Below, piece by piece: positions 5,827-7,156 of a stretch of 7,156 bases of DNA. The position numbers and the translations under genes were made by a program. How positions within the stretch are numbered: the first letter of the stretch is position 1; every line of letters begins with the position of its first letter. The DNA comes from Gammaproteobacteria bacterium (GTDB lineage: Bacteria > Pseudomonadota > Gammaproteobacteria > Cardiobacteriales > Wohlfahrtiimonadaceae). The notes below the pieces were generated by a model. The model saw nothing but the letters and a program-made list of their open reading frames with translations, made no database searches and was not told the origin of the DNA. Location: NCBI GenBank assembly GCA_003864535.1, contig BHEQ01000102.1, positions 1 through 7,156 of the forward strand, given 5' to 3'.

Positions 5827-6547
5827 TAAACTCATCCGCCAAGCGCAAGAAGCGTTAATCGTCTTAGGCTATCTTTCAGGGACTGCGGATGGAAAATTTG
5901 ATAAATCCACTCAAGATGCGGTTTTACGCTTTAGGCGTGCGGAGGGTTTAAAACGCACTAACATAATAAGCCAGCCGCTCATGCCATATTTTGAAGCAGC
6001 GACGCTAAAAAAACTCCAGACAAATTTAAAAACCCTAGGATATGCTAATGGGGTAACTGGAAAATTAGATAAAGCAACAATTGCAGCAATTAAAACATAT
6101 CAAAAAAATAATAAACTGCGCCAATCAGGTGAGTATTCACATGTTTTATTAGCAAAAACTAATCGAGCGGCAAGAGAGCGCGAACAAGCTCGGAATCGCC
6201 GTGCACCTGTATCTGTCCAAAATAATATTGGCACGAGCTCACGTTCAAATGATGTTGTTATCTCTTCTAGGAATATACCAAGTCAATCAAATAGTTCAAA
6301 AGCAAGTGCCATGCCTAATCTCAATAATCGTACCGTTCAGGAAAATGAAATAATGCGCAGTGAACCAAATACGGCTATTCAAGGCAAAATGCGTATTTTA
6401 AAAGGCAGTAATGGGCAGGTAACAGGCTGTAAAATAAGCACGATTACCATCTCTTCAGATTGGTGTACAAGTGGCAATAATAAAGAAGGCTCCCAGTGTA
6501 ATGTATTGTATAAAAATGGACGGGTATTATCGGTAAGATGCCGTTAA
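5807..6547 (+). CDS. C-terminal piece of the frameshifted protein: two PG-binding-like repeats and a four-cysteine tail
   Basis: The frame is open from 5807, just after a TGA at 5804-5806, to TAA 6545-6547. Repeat 5 is LIRQAQEALIVLGYLSGTAD followed by GKFDKSTQDAVLRFRRAEGL; repeat 6 is LKKLQTNLKTLGYANGVTGK followed by LDKATIAAIKTYQKNNKL. A basic then Ser/Asn-rich linker (about 114-195, counting from GTG 5819) is probably disordered. The end holds cysteines at 204, 216, 227 and 241 (same numbering) in TGCKIS, DWCTSG, SQCNVLY and SVRCR. This suits a small domain with two disulfides in the periplasm; I do not recognise a named family. The GTG at 5819 has no ribosome-binding site, so independent translation is doubtful. 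Confidence 0.65.
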   Translation, partial: TTQNVNNKLIRQAQEALIVLGYLSGTADGKFDKSTQDAVLRFRRAEGLKRTNIISQPLMPYFEAATLKKLQTNLKTLGYANGVTGKLDKATIAAIKTYQKNNKLRQSGEYSHVLLAKTNRAAREREQARNRRAPVSVQNNIGTSSRSNDVVISSRNIPSQSNSSKASAMPNLNNRTVQENEIMRSEPNTAIQGKMRILKGSNGQVTGCKISTITISSDWCTSGNNKEGSQCNVLYKNGRVLSVRCR

Positions 6548-6579
6548 ATTTATTTTTCAGCTGACACGATATTATTTAT

Positions 6580-6620
6580 GGGACTTCTATTAATTAGATT
6601 TTTCAAGTCTTGCACTTTTA
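6580..6620. repeat. Truncated remnant of the 121-bp hairpin repeat
   Basis: Starting GGGACTTCTATTAATTAG, this stretch matches the reverse complement of the right arm of the full copy (2651 back to about 2611). About 33 of 41 positions agree by eye, with one single-base gap: GGGA, CTTCTAT, AATTA, ATTTTTCA, TTGC and TTTT fall in the same order. The similarity ends where the C-rich hairpin repeat begins, so the rest of the element is lost or too decayed to recognise. Confidence 0.6.
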
Positions 6621-6625
6621 ATAAT

Positions 6626-6653
6626 TCCCCCTAAATCCCCCTTCGCAGGGGGA
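6626..6653. repeat. C-rich/G-rich hairpin repeat (REP-like)
   Basis: The unit reads CCCCCTAAATCCCCC and then closes as a hairpin: TCCCCCT 6636-6642 pairs perfectly with AGGGGGA 6647-6653 around the loop TCGC. It is by far the most GC-rich spot in an AT-rich gap. Short repeats of the form CCCCCTAAATCCCCC...GGGGGA are known from intergenic regions of many bacteria, where they behave as dispersed palindromic units. Only one copy is in this window, so its dispersed nature here is inferred. The strong stem followed by CTTTAACTT could also stop transcription leaving the upstream gene. Confidence 0.55.
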
Positions 6654-6777
6654 CTTTAACTTAATGGAGTTGCGAGTTTAGGTGAGGCTTCTTTAGGTGC
6701 GCATTAGTTACGTTTATAAAAATAATCAAAAAACTATCTTCATAATACTTGATTAGAGTTAAATCAATTTATGCTCC

Positions 6778-6818
6778 AAGTAAGCTAAAATATCTCTTTT
6801 TAAAATTATAGTTTACTT
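6778..6818. repeat. AT-rich inverted repeat upstream of murQ
   Basis: AAGTAAGCTAAAAT (6778-6791) is nearly the reverse complement of ATTATAGTTTACTT (6805-6818), with two mismatches and a 13-base loop. There is no T-run after it. It may be a decayed repeat or a regulatory dyad; it lies 124 bases before murQ, so a direct operator role is doubtful. Confidence 0.3.
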
Positions 6819-6847
6819 TGGTTAATATGCACTAAAAAAAGCGTTAC

Positions 6848-6873
6848 GGGCACATCTATGTGTGCTTTTTCTT
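6848..6873 (+). terminator. Intrinsic terminator built on a hairpin-repeat end
   Basis: GCACAT 6850-6855 pairs with GTGTGC 6860-6865 (the last pair is a G-T wobble) around CTAT, and TTTTTCTT follows immediately. This is the form of a Rho-independent terminator on the plus strand. Its first 14 bases with the preceding AC (6846-6859) equal 2529-2542 at the left end of the full hairpin repeat, and TTTTTCT after it also matches, so the terminator seems to derive from a repeat end. It would shield murQ from transcription through the upstream genes. Confidence 0.6.
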
Positions 6874-6942
6874 ACCTAAGAAGATGATTTGTAGCTGTCC
6901 GCTTTAAAATAGAATTATAACTTGATCAACTAAAGGACAATT

Positions 6943-7156
6943 ATGTCACTCAATCTTACTAAACTTGTTTCAGAACAAAGAAATAAAGACACTTATAATC
7001 TTGATTTAGTTAATTCTCATGAATTAGTTAAGCTTATAAATAATGAAGATAAAAAAGTCCCATACGCGATAGAGCAAGAATTGCCCGCAATTGCCCAAGC
7101 GATTGATAATATTGTGACAGCCTTTAGCAGAGGTGCACGTTTAATCTATATTGGTG
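6943..7156 (+). CDS. murQ: N-acetylmuramic acid 6-phosphate etherase MurQ, N-terminal part (3' truncated)
   Basis: MurQ cleaves the D-lactyl ether of MurNAc 6-phosphate in the cytoplasm, giving GlcNAc 6-phosphate and D-lactate during cell-wall recycling or uptake of MurNAc. The first 71 codons are present, about a quarter of the usual 300 residues. They match the family start: LTKLVSEQRN (family form L..LV.E.RN), then SHELVKLINNEDKKVPYAIEQELPAIAQAID, and the entry to the sugar-isomerase (SIS) domain at GARLIYIG, where the window ends just before the expected AGTSGRLG phosphate-binding loop. The start ATG is preceded by AAAGGA at 6932-6937, five bases upstream. A possible -10 (TATAAC 6916-6921) lies close by without a clear -35. 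A terminator ending at 6873 makes this a separate transcription unit; murP, anmK or murR could lie downstream but are not visible. Confidence 0.9.
   Translation, partial: MSLNLTKLVSEQRNKDTYNLDLVNSHELVKLINNEDKKVPYAIEQELPAIAQAIDNIVTAFSRGARLIYIG

Larger units (their letters stand above)
4631..6547 (+). pseudogene. Secreted peptidoglycan-binding-repeat protein, interrupted by two frameshifts
   Basis: Read with one -1 shift near 5155-5161 and one +1 shift near 5807-5820, this is a single 1917-base gene of about 638 codons; the two shifts cancel. The parts in order are: a signal peptide; two peptidoglycan-binding (PG_binding_1-like) repeats; an Asp/Glu/Lys-rich linker; two more repeats; after the second shift another two; then a Ser/Asn/Arg-rich linker and a C-terminal segment with four cysteines. 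The repeats share the pattern LQ..L...G...G..DG..G..T..AI..YQ, typical of the family that binds cell-wall glycan or peptide. No catalytic domain is visible. Product and place are inferred: an exported, wall-associated protein. Codon use and composition do not change at the breaks, and the middle and last pieces lack a ribosome-binding site, so three separate genes are unlikely. A real pseudogene, phase variation and sequencing or assembly error all remain possible. Confidence 0.7.
6548..6942. other. Gene-free intergenic stretch before murQ
   Basis: No convincing gene is present on either strand. It holds, in order: a remnant of the hairpin repeat (6580-6620), a C-rich/G-rich hairpin repeat (6626-6653), an 8-bp direct repeat TTTAGGTG (6677-6684 and 6692-6699), a small dyad TTGATT/AATCAA (6749-6754/6762-6767), a longer AT-rich inverted repeat (6778-6818), an intrinsic terminator built on another repeat end (6848-6873), and the murQ promoter region and ribosome-binding site. 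Confidence 0.7.

Noticed and set aside
6677..6699. Direct repeat TTTAGGTG, two copies 15 bases apart, as a regulator-binding site
   Set aside because: Only two short copies, more than 240 bases from the next start codon and beyond a terminator. Chance or repeat debris is as likely.
1..7156. New defence or mobile system in the window
   Set aside because: No nuclease, reverse transcriptase, toxin-antitoxin pair, integrase, transposase or CRISPR repeat could be found. The genes are metabolic, tRNA-modification and cell-wall genes.

Overview
The window is AT-rich chromosomal DNA, and every gene that can be read is on the plus strand. The best-preserved proteins, HpaB, HpaC and MnmG, align almost without gaps to their Escherichia coli counterparts as I recall them. 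This points to a low-GC gammaproteobacterium. I cannot name the genus from sequence alone. All family assignments come from reading the proteins, not from a database search.

Layout: (1) the window opens inside the last coding part of an NRAMP-type metal transporter (2-214). (2) A 224-base AT-rich gap follows; it holds a perfect 20-bp palindrome just upstream of (3) hpaB-hpaC (439-2529), the oxygenase and flavin reductase of a two-component 4-hydroxyphenylacetate 3-monooxygenase. (4) A 121-bp long-hairpin repeat (2531-2651) separates this operon from (5) mnmG (2741-4627), the FAD subunit of the tRNA wobble-uridine modification enzyme. (6) Three bases after mnmG starts a gene for a secreted protein with about six peptidoglycan-binding-like repeats (4631-6547). 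It is broken by a -1 and then a +1 frameshift, so three reading-frame pieces together make one protein of about 638 residues. (7) A 396-base gene-free stretch holds two fragments of the hairpin repeat, a C-rich/G-rich hairpin repeat and an intrinsic terminator. (8) The window ends in the first 71 codons of murQ, the MurNAc-6-phosphate etherase of peptidoglycan recycling.

How the genes relate: hpaB and hpaC form a two-gene operon; the other genes for 4-hydroxyphenylacetate breakdown are not beside it, so ortho-hydroxylation of a phenol may be the whole job of this locus. mnmG and the peptidoglycan-binding gene are close enough to share a transcript. The peptidoglycan-binding gene and murQ both concern the cell wall, but repeats and a terminator separate them, so they are probably independent units.

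The least ordinary parts are the doubly frameshifted repeat protein with a four-cysteine C-terminal segment, the hairpin repeat family with one full copy and two remnants, and the palindrome before hpaBC. I saw no mobile-element transposase, CRISPR array, rRNA or tRNA gene, and nothing that amounts to a clearly new multi-gene system.
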